10,057 bases of DNA from Candidatus Pacearchaeota archaeon CG10_big_fil_rev_8_21_14_0_10_35_13 (GCA_002763035.1 PFDC01000020.1:1-10057); one strand, 5' to 3'; positions 1-9,779 are shown, counted from the stretch's first letter. Notes: a model not told the origin generated them from the sequence alone. Program-made: numbers and translations.

Positions 1-26
1 AAGTATAAAAAGACTATTGTGGTTAA
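1..26 (-). other. Short sequence after rpoA with a T5 tract
   Basis: On the minus strand, downstream of the rpoA stop, CTTTTTATACTT occurs. It could be an oligo-T terminator of the polymerase operon or the TATA box of the next gene beyond the window; the window ends too soon to decide. Confidence 0.3.
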
Positions 27-3547
<3,521 letters not shown>

Positions 3548-3551
<4 letters not shown>

Positions 3552-6500
3552 TCGTACTTATTCTTAAGATCAAATTTAGTTTTAATATGAAGCCCTTGAA
3601 GTTCATCAACCAATAACTTGAAAGCGTAAGAAACTTCCACGTACTCAATCTCAGAACTAGTACACGAAGGACAATAAACCTTGTTCTTAATACGATCCTC
3701 GACGGAAACTCCACCACACTTAGAACAGATAGGAAGAACAACCTTATCAGAATCATACCTTTCCTTCAACAATAATGATGCGCCATGAGCCACAAGTGCT
3801 TGTTGTTCCATTTCACCAAGTCTTAAAGCCCCACCCATACTACGACCCTCAATAGGCTGACGAGTAAGTAATTGAACCTTACCAGAAGCACGAGCATGAA
3901 GCTTATTACTTACCATATGTTTAAGCTTAAGATAATACATTTCACCAACGAAAATCTTAGCAGTCATCTTCCTGCCAGTAATAGCATCATACATTGACTC
4001 TTTACCATCAAACCTAAAACCAAGATTTCTAAGATGATCCTCAAGTTCTTCCTTTGATTCACCAGAGAATGCAGTACCATCAATTATCCTACCAGCAGAA
4101 CTACCAACCTTACCACCCATGACTTCAAGAAGATAACCCATAGTCATACGAGAAGGAATACCATGAGGATTAAAAATAACATCAGGGCGAATACCACGAG
4201 TAGTGAAAGGAATATCAGCTTCAGAAACAATCCTACCAATAACTCCCTTCTGACCATAAGGGGTAGAAAACTTATCACCAAGCTCAGGAATTCTTTGATC
4301 ACGAGTACGAACCTGTATTAACCTATTACCCTCATTATCAATAGTAACAAATACAGCATCAACAACACCACGCTCCTCTTGACGAATAGCAGAACTACTC
4401 TCCTTTCTCGTACGTACAGAAATCTCACGAGCCTCAGAAAGGAACTTTGGAGGAGAAGTCTTACCGATAACAACATCCTCCTCACCCATATCAGCTTCAA
4501 CATAAGCAATACCATCATCTTCAAGGAAACGATAACTCTCCTTAGTGCGATAACGAGAAGTATCCTTCTCAGGAATTTCTATCTTATCACTAAGACCACC
4601 GGCATAATGCAATTCTTTAGTCACATAAGGATGAAAGTAAGTACTCCTATAAAGACCCCTATCAAGACTACCCTTATTAATAATAAGAGCATCTTCCATA
4701 TTATAACCCTCATAACTCATAACAGCAACGACAACGTTCTGACCAGCAGGATAAATGTTTAGTGTATCATAAACAAAACTTCTGACTAAAGGCTTTTGAG
4801 GATAATGAAGAACACTAACATCAGTATCAACTCTTATAGGATAATTAGCAGCATAAATACCCAGGGCCTGCTTCTGAGTCTTACTACCACGAAGAAGTCT
4901 TGAAGCCTGATTATGGTTAGCATAAGGAACAATACTAGTAACCAAACCAAAAAGATCAATAGGATCAATTTCTAAATGAGTATGTTCAGGAGTCAACTCT
5001 TCAGGATTAAGAGAAACAAAAGCATTCTCTTCTTCAGAAGCATCAATATACTCAATAACACCCTGTTTTAATAAATCACTCCAACTAGTCTCATCATTCT
5101 CCATGGACTTCAATAATTCAGGAGTTAACTTGCTAACACCACTATCAACAACTATTAAGGGTCTAAGAACACGACCAATCTCCGAAGAAATATTAACACT
5201 ACCAAAGTCCTTATTATAACCAACACTAAGCTCTAAAGGAAGCCTATTATTCCTCCTAAGCTCTCTAAGTTCCTTAGCGAAAGAATCATGAGAAGAAACA
5301 CTACCAACAAAACGACCATTGAAAAAAACGTCCGTTTCCTTACCTGTAGAAGAATCATTCTTAACAGAATCAGTTGAAGAAATCATCCCTAAACTCTCAA
5401 GAACCCTCAAGAAATTCTTATCATCAAGATCGTTCCTCGTTGATATTCTACAAAGAATTGAAAGATTCTTCCTAAGACCAATCTCAGTACCCTCAGGAGT
5501 TTCAATAGGACAGAACCTACCATAATGAGTAGGATGAAGAGTACGTGCCTGGAAGTTCTCTTGTTCCCCAGGAAGTTGTGAAGAAACTCTCTGAAGTTCT
5601 GAAAGTATAGCAAGATAATTAGTCTTATCCATATTCTGAGTAACCCCTGAAGTTTCACCAATCCACGAACCAGTAGCAATAGCTGACTCCATACGATGAG
5701 AAAATAACGTAGACTTAGCAATAGTCTTAACACTATAAAACTTCTTCCTCTTAGAAACCTTCTGTAAAGAATACTGAATATCCCTAAGAAGAATATTCAT
5801 ATTAACCCTAAATAAATCAGAAAGTAAATCACCACTAAGTCTTACACGCTTATTAGCATAATGGTCCTTATTAGTAAGCATTAAAGGATTATCCTTAGCA
5901 GAATAGAAATGCTTAATAAGCTTACAAAGAGTAACTGCCTTCTCAATACGATTCTCCTTCTTTAAACCAATATGAGGCATTAAGTAAGAATCAAGTCTTT
6001 GCTTAACTCTATCAACCATCTCCTTCTTAGTACCCTGAAGAGAAGTTTTCTCAGCAATGAACATCATAGCATCTTCTTCAGTAGCAATGTTTGCGTACTC
6101 ATAAATATTAACTATCAAAGAATCATTCTCCTTACTAATATACTTAGCAATGTCTGATTCCTTAGTAAGACCAAGAGCTTTAAGTAAAACAATAGTCGGA
6201 ATGTTCTTAAACCTAGAAAAATTAGTCTCAAGAATACCCTCGTTAGTCTCAGTTATTGACACAGGGATACGATAAGAACCACGAAGACTAAAGAGTCTAA
6301 GTATTAACTTACCCCTTGTAGTGCCAATGAATGGTTGATTAGGAGCAAGATCTTCAATCATTACTATAACTCTCTCATTACCATTAATAATAAAATAACC
6401 CCCAGGATCAAGAGGATCCATGTAAGCACTCTCAAAATCCCCCTTAGTAAGGCCATGAACATTACAAATCTTACTCTTAACAATTATTGGAATACGACCA

Positions 6501-6838
6501 ATCTCAAAATTATGATTCTCAACCTGACCACCCTGCTTAACACTAATCTCAAGAAATACTGGAGCAGAATAAGTAAGATTTCTAAGTCTAGCCTCGGTAG
6601 GTGTTAAATAGGAAATACTACCATCAGCCTCAATAATATTAGGCTTCTCAACACTTATCTTACCCAACTTTATTTCAAACTCATCATCACTATTAGTATT
6701 CTCAGAAATTTCATTAACAATCTCCTGCATCCTCTTATCAATAAAATTATTGAATGAAACAATATTTGACTCAACCAATGAGTGCTGAGAAAGATACTTC
6801 TTCATAACAATATGCTTATTATCACTTTTAATTTCCAT
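3548..6838 (-). CDS. rpoB: DNA-directed RNA polymerase subunit B (single-chain, unsplit)
   Basis: Second catalytic subunit of archaeal RNA polymerase, 1096 aa from the chosen ATG, close to the usual length for an unsplit archaeal B. Seen in order: protrusion/lobe with DPGGYFIINGNERVIV (144-159); fork region with LHPTHYGRFCPIETPEG (434-450); hybrid-binding segment with KQALGIYAANYPIRVDT (656-672); SYEGYNMEDALIINKGS (708-724), which holds the conserved Glu-Asp pair; GDKF...GQKG (854-865) with the two lysines that contact nucleotide in the family (K856, K864); DGTAFSGE (920-927); and a C-terminal zinc site C1038/C1041/C1056/C1059. Within the nucleotide-contact loop Pro860-Tyr861 replace the near-invariant Arg-His. 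The ATG at 6838 is chosen over an in-frame TTG at 6847: it follows the rpoH stop by 1 nt and avoids a rare start. The gene ends with TGA inside the rpoA ATG. Confidence 0.97.
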
Positions 6839-6839
6839 A

Positions 6840-7049
6840 TTAAACAACTAAACGATAATAAACCGTTGATACCCCCTCGTCATTTTTTCTTTCAATCTTA
6901 ATAACATCGCCCCTATCACAACCTTCAGGGAGAGCAGGATCATCAAACTTAATCTTAGGAAGTTGAGCAGAAGAAACATTAAGCTTAGTTAATAGCTCTT
7001 CGACTTCTTGAGGCTTCATTAATGAATGTTTAGGCTGTAATACGTGCAT
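6840..7049 (-). CDS. rpoH: DNA-directed RNA polymerase subunit H (RPB5 C-terminal-like)
   Basis: Small polymerase subunit of 69 aa, the archaeal equivalent of the C-terminal domain of eukaryotic RPB5, which sits at the lower jaw of the enzyme. The sequence shows the family pattern throughout: VLQPKH near the N terminus (3-8), LPKI and DPA in the middle (30-39), GDVIKIER (47-54) and the terminal YYRLVV (64-69). It is slightly shorter than the roughly 75-80 aa often seen, from a short N terminus. It is the first gene of the rpoH-rpoB-rpoA operon, an order conserved in archaea, and ends 1 nt before the rpoB ATG. No Shine-Dalgarno sequence is visible; a TATA-like element lies about 90 nt upstream. 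Confidence 0.96.
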   Translation of the reverse strand: MHVLQPKHSLMKPQEVEELLTKLNVSSAQLPKIKFDDPALPEGCDRGDVIKIERKNDEGVSTVYYRLVV

Positions 7050-7137
7050 TTTAGAAGATTATTATAAGACCATTTTGTTGATTTATTATTACAATCACTG
7101 TGAAGTAACTGCGGGTAAAAAACTAACAAAAAATAGC

Positions 7138-7153
7138 TTTTTAAACCTTTCTA
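7138..7153 (-). promoter_or_regulatory. Probable BRE/TATA promoter of the rpoH-rpoB-rpoA operon
   Basis: On the minus strand AGAAAGG (BRE-like, 7146-7152) directly precedes TTTAAAAA (7138-7145). A start about 25 nt downstream would fall near 7115 and give a leader of roughly 65 nt before rpoH. This differs from the other genes in the window, whose TATA boxes predict leaderless mRNAs. A weaker alternative, TAATAATAAA near 7081-7091, would give a leader of about 10 nt. Confidence 0.45.
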
Positions 7154-7284
7154 TAAAAAACAAAAAACTAAGAATTTGACTAATGCTACTAAAAAGTAAC
7201 GGTAAGAGGAAAAATTAAGAGAAATGGTGAGAAATTCCCTTATTAATCAAGGACAATGATCTTAGAGGTTATGATAAGCTCAAT

Positions 7285-7319
7285 AAAAATCCTTTCTGAA
7301 ATGATCTTATGGCCCAGAC
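7285..7319. repeat. 35-bp direct repeat, copy 1 (tRNA 3'-trailer-like)
   Basis: This segment matches 7407-7441 at 30 of 35 positions (my alignment, no gaps; four of five differences are transitions). The shared part runs from an A-rich/CCT stretch through GATCTTATGGCCC, and the GGCCC end corresponds on the minus strand to a tRNA acceptor 3' end. The second copy continues into a recognisable T-arm, while this one does not. It is probably the older, more decayed copy of a duplicated tRNA-plus-trailer unit. Confidence 0.7.
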
Positions 7320-7332
7320 ATACAACTTTAGC

Positions 7333-7359
7333 AAAAAAGTTCTATGAGTCAAAAGAACT
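7333..7359 (-). terminator. Possible hairpin plus T-run terminator of the tRNA-Lys transcript
   Basis: On the minus strand AGTTCT (7359-7354) pairs with AGAACT (7343-7338), with a 10-nt loop between, and the run TTTTTT (7338-7333) follows at once. It lies downstream of tRNA-Lys and the tRNA-like remnant on the same strand. Archaeal termination depends mainly on the T-run, so the hairpin may be incidental. Confidence 0.35.
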
Positions 7360-7380
7360 ATCATAAAAATTTCTTAGACT

Positions 7381-7398
7381 GACATTCTTACGAATGTC
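7381..7398. repeat. Perfect 7-bp inverted repeat (hairpin) in the non-coding region
   Basis: GACATTC and GAATGTC flank a 4-nt centre (TTAC on the plus strand). The stem has no mismatch. It lies 33 nt from the tRNA-like remnant and could form in a transcript of either strand. No function is assigned. Confidence 0.6.
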
Positions 7399-7406
7399 AC
7401 CATTTG

Positions 7407-7441
7407 AAAAATCCCCTCTAAAACGATCTTATGGCCCCGAC
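7407..7441. repeat. 35-bp direct repeat, copy 2 (overlaps the tRNA-like 3' end)
   Basis: Second copy of the repeat at 7285-7319, exactly 122 bp away. Its last ten bases (7432-7441) are the complement of the acceptor 3' end of the tRNA-like remnant; the rest is the downstream trailer on the minus strand. The repeat therefore couples a tRNA end with its trailer, as expected from duplication of a tRNA locus. Confidence 0.7.
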
Positions 7442-7492
7442 GGGAATCGAACCGCAGAACGTAATAGTTCTGCTACTCCAGTCCTAATGCCC
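7432..7492 (-). pseudogene. tRNA-like remnant (T-arm and acceptor 3' end; body reduced)
   Basis: The minus-strand 3' end reads GCGGTTCGATTCCCGT then CGGGGCCA, that is a T-arm, an acceptor 3' strand and a discriminator A. The last 14 nt equal those of tRNA-Lys at 7524. The T-stem lacks one G relative to a canonical GCGGG/CCCGT stem. Just 5' is a perfect 7-bp hairpin (7454-7473; GCAGAAC, 6-nt loop, GTTCTGC) where the anticodon arm would be, then GACTGGAGTAGC, reminiscent of a shortened D-arm. No 5' strand pairs with the acceptor and no variable loop is left; the total is 61 nt. It is most likely a decayed or duplicated tRNA. A minimal tRNA-like RNA, a 3' half-tRNA or an intron-bearing gene are less likely options. 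Confidence 0.5.
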
Positions 7493-7502
7493 AGAATCAT
7501 TC

Positions 7503-7522
7503 AGGGTATCTGAAGATACCCT
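7503..7522. repeat. Perfect 8-bp hairpin immediately 3' of tRNA-Lys
   Basis: AGGGTATC and GATACCCT form a perfect 8-bp stem with a 4-nt loop (TTCA on the minus strand). It begins one base after the tRNA-Lys discriminator, between that tRNA and the tRNA-like remnant. No T-run follows on the minus strand, so a plain terminator is unlikely. It may act in 3' processing or be a spacer in a joint transcript. Confidence 0.65.
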
Positions 7523-7523
7523 A

Positions 7524-7598
7524 TGGCCCCGACGGGATTTGAACCCGCGACATCTAGCTTAAAAGGCTAGCGCTCTAACCAGACTGAGCTACGGGACC
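7524..7598 (-). tRNA. tRNA-Lys (anticodon UUU)
   Basis: A 75-nt cloverleaf is readable on the minus strand. The acceptor GGTCCCG pairs with CGGGGCC (one G-U). U8 A9 follow, then D-stem GCTC/GAGC with GG in the loop, anticodon stem CTAGC/GCTAG enclosing CTTTTAA (anticodon TTT), a 5-nt variable loop ATGTC, and T-stem GCGGG/CCCGT enclosing TTCAAAT. The discriminator is A. CCA is not encoded (the next bases are TAG). No intron is present. A good TATA box lies at 7626-7633. Confidence 0.97.
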
Positions 7599-7625
7599 AT
7601 TAATAAGAATTTTAGTAATAAAGTG

Positions 7626-7633
7626 TTTATAAA
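7626..7633 (-). promoter_or_regulatory. TATA box of the tRNA-Lys gene
   Basis: TTTATAAA is a consensus-like archaeal TATA box. Its centre is about 31 nt upstream of the mature tRNA 5' end, so transcription would begin a few bases before the tRNA. It lies 20 bp past the end of the 185-aa gene, which indicates independent transcription of the tRNA locus. Confidence 0.75.
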
Positions 7634-7652
7634 GATTTAGTGAAGGAACTAA

Positions 7653-8210
7653 TTATCTTCTAATAGGTCTTTTAGTATCACTTGATACCGTTCCGTCACT
7701 TTCTAAAATTAGTGTTCTTAATTTTAAGGGGTTATCAGTATCAACTTGTAGAAGAGTCCTAGCAAGAGTTAATATCCTGCCAGTTCTTGGACTACTAAAA
7801 CTATAACCCATAAGCTCCCCAGGAATTCTACCCTCTACTCTAACCACTGTATGATCGCTAAATTGTCCTGATTCAAAACCGAACAATGCCCCCGCCCCAA
7901 CATCCCTGTCAAAGAAATCTCTATTACGATAATCCTCTTCACTGGCTATTGATAATCTATTAGTTAATCCTTCACACAAACTGTCTTCAAAACGTTCAAA
8001 ACGGCATACACTGTGACGAACAAAAAAATAATCTGTTCCTGGAGAACCAATAACCCTGTTCTTATTAGGAAAGGCAACACGATCCTCAAAAGTAACACTT
8101 CTAGAATAAGCAGTTCCAAGATCAGGAACACCTACAGGTTCAGAAAGAACACTTCTAATATCCTGATATAATCCTACATAATCAATTTCTGGAACAACTA
8201 CTTTACTCAT
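7653..8210 (-). CDS. Hypothetical protein, arginine-rich, 185 aa
   Basis: I do not recognise a family. The protein appears soluble: no signal peptide and no hydrophobic membrane segment. By count it has about 20 Arg but only 4 Lys, and few Asn, whereas the neighbouring regulator and polymerase genes are Lys- and Asn-rich, so its composition stands out in this AT-rich sequence. Two cysteines (C69, C79) lie ten residues apart in a charged central segment (65-105); a Gly-rich patch VGAGALFGFESG (104-115) and a basic C terminus (KRPIRR) follow. The start is well supported: ATG at 8210 lies about 25 nt from the centre of a strong TATA box, predicting a leaderless mRNA. The gene stands alone between the small insertion upstream and tRNA-Lys downstream. 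A nucleic-acid-binding role or recent acquisition would fit the composition, but both are inference. Confidence 0.8.
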   Translation of the reverse strand: MSKVVVPEIDYVGLYQDIRSVLSEPVGVPDLGTAYSRSVTFEDRVAFPNKNRVIGSPGTDYFFVRHSVCRFERFEDSLCEGLTNRLSIASEEDYRNRDFFDRDVGAGALFGFESGQFSDHTVVRVEGRIPGELMGYSFSSPRTGRILTLARTLLQVDTDNPLKLRTLILESDGTVSSDTKRPIRR

Positions 8211-8231
8211 AAAAGAATATTGCTAAGAGAG

Positions 8232-8239
8232 TATATAAA
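8232..8239 (-). promoter_or_regulatory. TATA box of the 185-aa gene (leaderless mRNA)
   Basis: TTTATATA on the minus strand is centred about 25 nt upstream of the ATG at 8210, so the predicted transcript start coincides with the start codon. The direct repeat bordering the small insertion begins only 6 bp upstream of this box, at the position of the BRE and any upstream control element. Confidence 0.75.
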
Positions 8240-8245
8240 TAATAT

Positions 8246-8254
8246 TGTGAAAGA
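8246..8254. repeat. 9-bp target-site duplication, left copy
   Basis: TGTGAAAGA, identical to 8375-8383, directly abuts the GGCTTTGTT end of the small insertion. It sits 6 bp upstream of the TATA box of the 185-aa gene. Confidence 0.6.
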
Positions 8255-8374
8255 GGCTTTGTTTAAGAAGTGGTTGAATAATCCTACTACCTAAACAGTT
8301 AGACTAAATAACAATACCAATAATGCGTAACTGACGACTACTTATTAAACAAATTATAGTTATTCAACAAAGCT
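8255..8374. mobile_element. Small non-autonomous insertion with IS903-group (IS5 family) type ends
   Basis: The left end reads GGCTTTGTT (8255-8263) and the right end, on the minus strand, AGCTTTGTTGAATAA (8374-8360). This closely resembles the GGCTTTGTTGAATAA terminal repeat I recall for IS903-type elements. The block is flanked by an exact 9-bp direct repeat TGTGAAAGA (8246-8254 and 8375-8383), and 9 bp is the target duplication length of that group. Inside, GTTGAATAA (8273-8281) is complementary to 8360-8368, and 8258-8271 is complementary to 8340-8353 at 13 of 14 positions. At 120 bp with no coding frame, it can only be a MITE-like element or a deletion remnant needing a transposase in trans. 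It lies between the trx 3' end and the promoter of the 185-aa gene. Confidence 0.6.
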
Positions 8375-8383
8375 TGTGAAAGA
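8375..8383. repeat. 9-bp target-site duplication, right copy
   Basis: TGTGAAAGA, identical to 8246-8254, directly follows the right end of the insertion. On the minus strand it forms part of a T-rich tract about 15-25 nt after the thioredoxin stop, so the insertion appears to have landed in the trx terminator region. Confidence 0.6.
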
Positions 8384-8397
8384 AAACAATCATTCAA

Positions 8398-8712
8398 TTA
8401 AGCAAACAATCCCATAATCTTCTCAGTAAGAGCTTCTTCAGGCATGGCACCAACAATCCTGTTAACTTCCTTACCATCAACAAAAACGATTAATGTAGGA
8501 ATACTCATAACACCAAACTTATGAGCCAACTCCTGATGATCATCAACATCAACCTTAATAAAATTAATATCCTCAAGCTTCTCAGAAAGCTCATCAATAA
8601 CCGGGGCCATCATTAAACAAGGCATACACCAATTAGCAAAAAAATCAACTACAACCATGCCAGACTTAACTTCCTTTTCAAACTCAGGGGTAGTACTAAT
8701 AATCTTAACCAT
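8398..8712 (-). CDS. trxA: Thioredoxin
   Basis: A 104-aa cytoplasmic thioredoxin that reduces protein disulfides through a CxxC pair. Seen: beta-strand VVVDFFANWCMPC with the buried acid D23 and the redox pair C29/C32; the cis-proline loop SIPT (70-73) opposite the active site; the strand TLIVFVDGKEV; and the downstream glycine G88. The length is that of a single-domain thioredoxin with no signal peptide. The active site is WCMPC rather than the bacterial WCGPC, a variant I believe is common in archaea. The ATG at 8712 lies about 25 nt from the TATA-like TTTTAAA (8734-8740), predicting a leaderless mRNA. The gene is therefore probably transcribed on its own although it lies 34 nt downstream of the regulator gene. 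The electron donor (a thioredoxin reductase) is not in the window. Confidence 0.96.
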   Translation of the reverse strand: MVKIISTTPEFEKEVKSGMVVVDFFANWCMPCLMMAPVIDELSEKLEDINFIKVDVDDHQELAHKFGVMSIPTLIVFVDGKEVNRIVGAMPEEALTEKIMGLFA

Positions 8713-8733
8713 AAAAAGTATTATAAAAGGAGG

Positions 8734-8740
8734 TTTAAAA
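8734..8740 (-). promoter_or_regulatory. TATA box of thioredoxin (leaderless mRNA)
   Basis: TTTTAAA on the minus strand is centred 25 nt upstream of the thioredoxin ATG. It lies in the 34-nt gap after the upstream regulator gene, indicating separate transcription. TTATAA nearer the ATG (8721-8726) is too close to serve a start at or before the ATG. Confidence 0.55.
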
Positions 8741-8746
8741 GCATTA

Positions 8747-9706
8747 CTATAATATTAAACCATCAGGAATAGGGGAAAATTTGTAACGATGAAGGGGGAC
8801 AAGAAGATCAAAACGATTAAGCCTATCACCAAAATTCTTACGAATCTTGTAAATCGTATCGAACAACTCGTTATTATTACCAGCACAAAAACCAATATTA
8901 AGATTCCAGTTACCAAGAGTGTTCCTAGAATGATAAATATTACTTGTAGAATTAAAAAATTGTAAATCTTTATTATTAATCTCCCCTTCGATGTCTAATA
9001 AGAAGAGGTAGGTGGTAAGACCAAGGAAGTTCTTGTTAATACGGGCATGAAAACTCTTAATAACTCCACTATTGATTAAAGACTTAATCCTATACCTAAC
9101 AAGTTCAGGACTAAGGTCAACTTTTTCAGAAATACTAACTAAAGATTCACGACAATTATCAAATAATTCCTTAAGAATTGCAAGGTCCTTAGAATCAACC
9201 TTAAAGGGTTTATTCTTAATAACATTTTTACTAAAACTCCTCTTTGAAGACTTTTTAATATTCATGGTATACTTATAATAATTAATAATTGTAAGAACAC
9301 GAAGATCAGTAATACCCTTCTTGAAACTAGTGAACAACTTATCAAGAATACGATACTCATCAATAACATCACGAGCAAGAACCTGAAGCTCATAATCACA
9401 ACCACCAATAACTTTGGTTACGGCAACAACATTACCATTACTAATAGCATTCTTAAGAAACAATTCTTCTTGATCAAGAGAAGTATTAAGTTTGATGAAA
9501 GCATGAAACATCTTATAACCTATTTTATTATAATCAATTACCGGAGTAAAAGAAAGGATGAAATTCTTTTTAACCAAACTATCAATCCGAGACTTAACAC
9601 TATCCTTAGAAATCTTAGTAGCCTTAGCAATATCAGTAAATGGCACGCGGGCATTATCACAAATAACATCAAAAATCTTAGAATCACGAACATCAAGTTC
9701 TACCAT
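8747..9706 (-). CDS. Tandem Lrp/AsnC-type transcriptional regulator (two HTH-RAM modules)
   Basis: A 319-aa regulator made of two Lrp-like modules. Module 1: winged HTH at about 4-52 (DVRDSKIFDVICDNARVPFT, then IAKATKISKDSVKSRIDSLV), then a RAM-type ligand/oligomerisation domain at about 60-142 with the family's GGCDYELQV motif (101-109). A basic linker rich in Lys and Ser (150-168) follows. Module 2: HTH at about 171-218 (SISEKVDLSPELVRYRIKSL) and a diverged RAM-like domain at about 220-305 (LGNWNLNIGF). Single-module Lrp proteins are about 150 aa and dimerise; a tandem chain may act as a covalent dimer. The start is placed at the ATG at 9706 (MVELDVRD), not an upstream ATG at 9838: the 44 extra residues are low-complexity read-through of promoter DNA, and a TATA box lies 25 nt before 9706. 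The gene is divergent from the 79-aa gene. Target and ligand are unknown. The stop is TAG. Confidence 0.88.
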   Translation of the reverse strand: MVELDVRDSKIFDVICDNARVPFTDIAKATKISKDSVKSRIDSLVKKNFILSFTPVIDYNKIGYKMFHAFIKLNTSLDQEELFLKNAISNGNVVAVTKVIGGCDYELQVLARDVIDEYRILDKLFTSFKKGITDLRVLTIINYYKYTMNIKKSSKRSFSKNVIKNKPFKVDSKDLAILKELFDNCRESLVSISEKVDLSPELVRYRIKSLINSGVIKSFHARINKNFLGLTTYLFLLDIEGEINNKDLQFFNSTSNIYHSRNTLGNWNLNIGFCAGNNNELFDTIYKIRKNFGDRLNRFDLLVPLHRYKFSPIPDGLIL

Positions 9707-9779
9707 CAAGAATAAAAGAAAATAATACATATAAATCTTACTATAATGATTAAAAAAACTCAAGTAATGATAAATAGTC
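9707..9779. promoter_or_regulatory. Divergent promoter region with TATA box of the Lrp-type gene
   Basis: These 73 bp separate the regulator (minus) from the small-protein gene (plus). On the minus strand TTTATATG (9728-9735) is centred 25 nt before the regulator ATG at 9706, predicting a leaderless transcript. On the plus strand ATTAAAAAA (about 9749-9757) is about 27 nt before the ATG at 9780, and GATAAAT (9769-9775) is about 26 nt before the alternative ATG at 9798. Lrp-type proteins often bind their own promoter, so autoregulation and control of the divergent gene are plausible, but no clear palindromic operator was found. Confidence 0.65.

Noticed and set aside
6839..6847. TTG start of rpoB at 6847, overlapping rpoH
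   Set aside because: ATG three codons downstream gives a cleaner 1-nt spacing after the rpoH stop; the three extra residues add no conserved sequence.
7256..7300. C/D box small RNA on the plus strand (ATGATAA, CTGA)
   Set aside because: Boxes deviate from RUGAUGA, spacing is too short for a guide, and there is no terminal stem; the motifs are likely chance in AT-rich DNA.
7380..7525. CRISPR-like array from repeated hairpins
   Set aside because: The hairpins differ in sequence and spacing, and there is no constant repeat alternating with spacers.
8247..8294. 15-codon frame starting GTG across the left end of the small insertion
   Set aside because: Too short, no supported start signal, and it crosses the element boundary.
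8366..8391. Rho-like or hairpin terminator specific to thioredoxin
   Set aside because: The inverted repeat here is better explained as the end of the small insertion; only the T-rich tract itself could terminate transcription.
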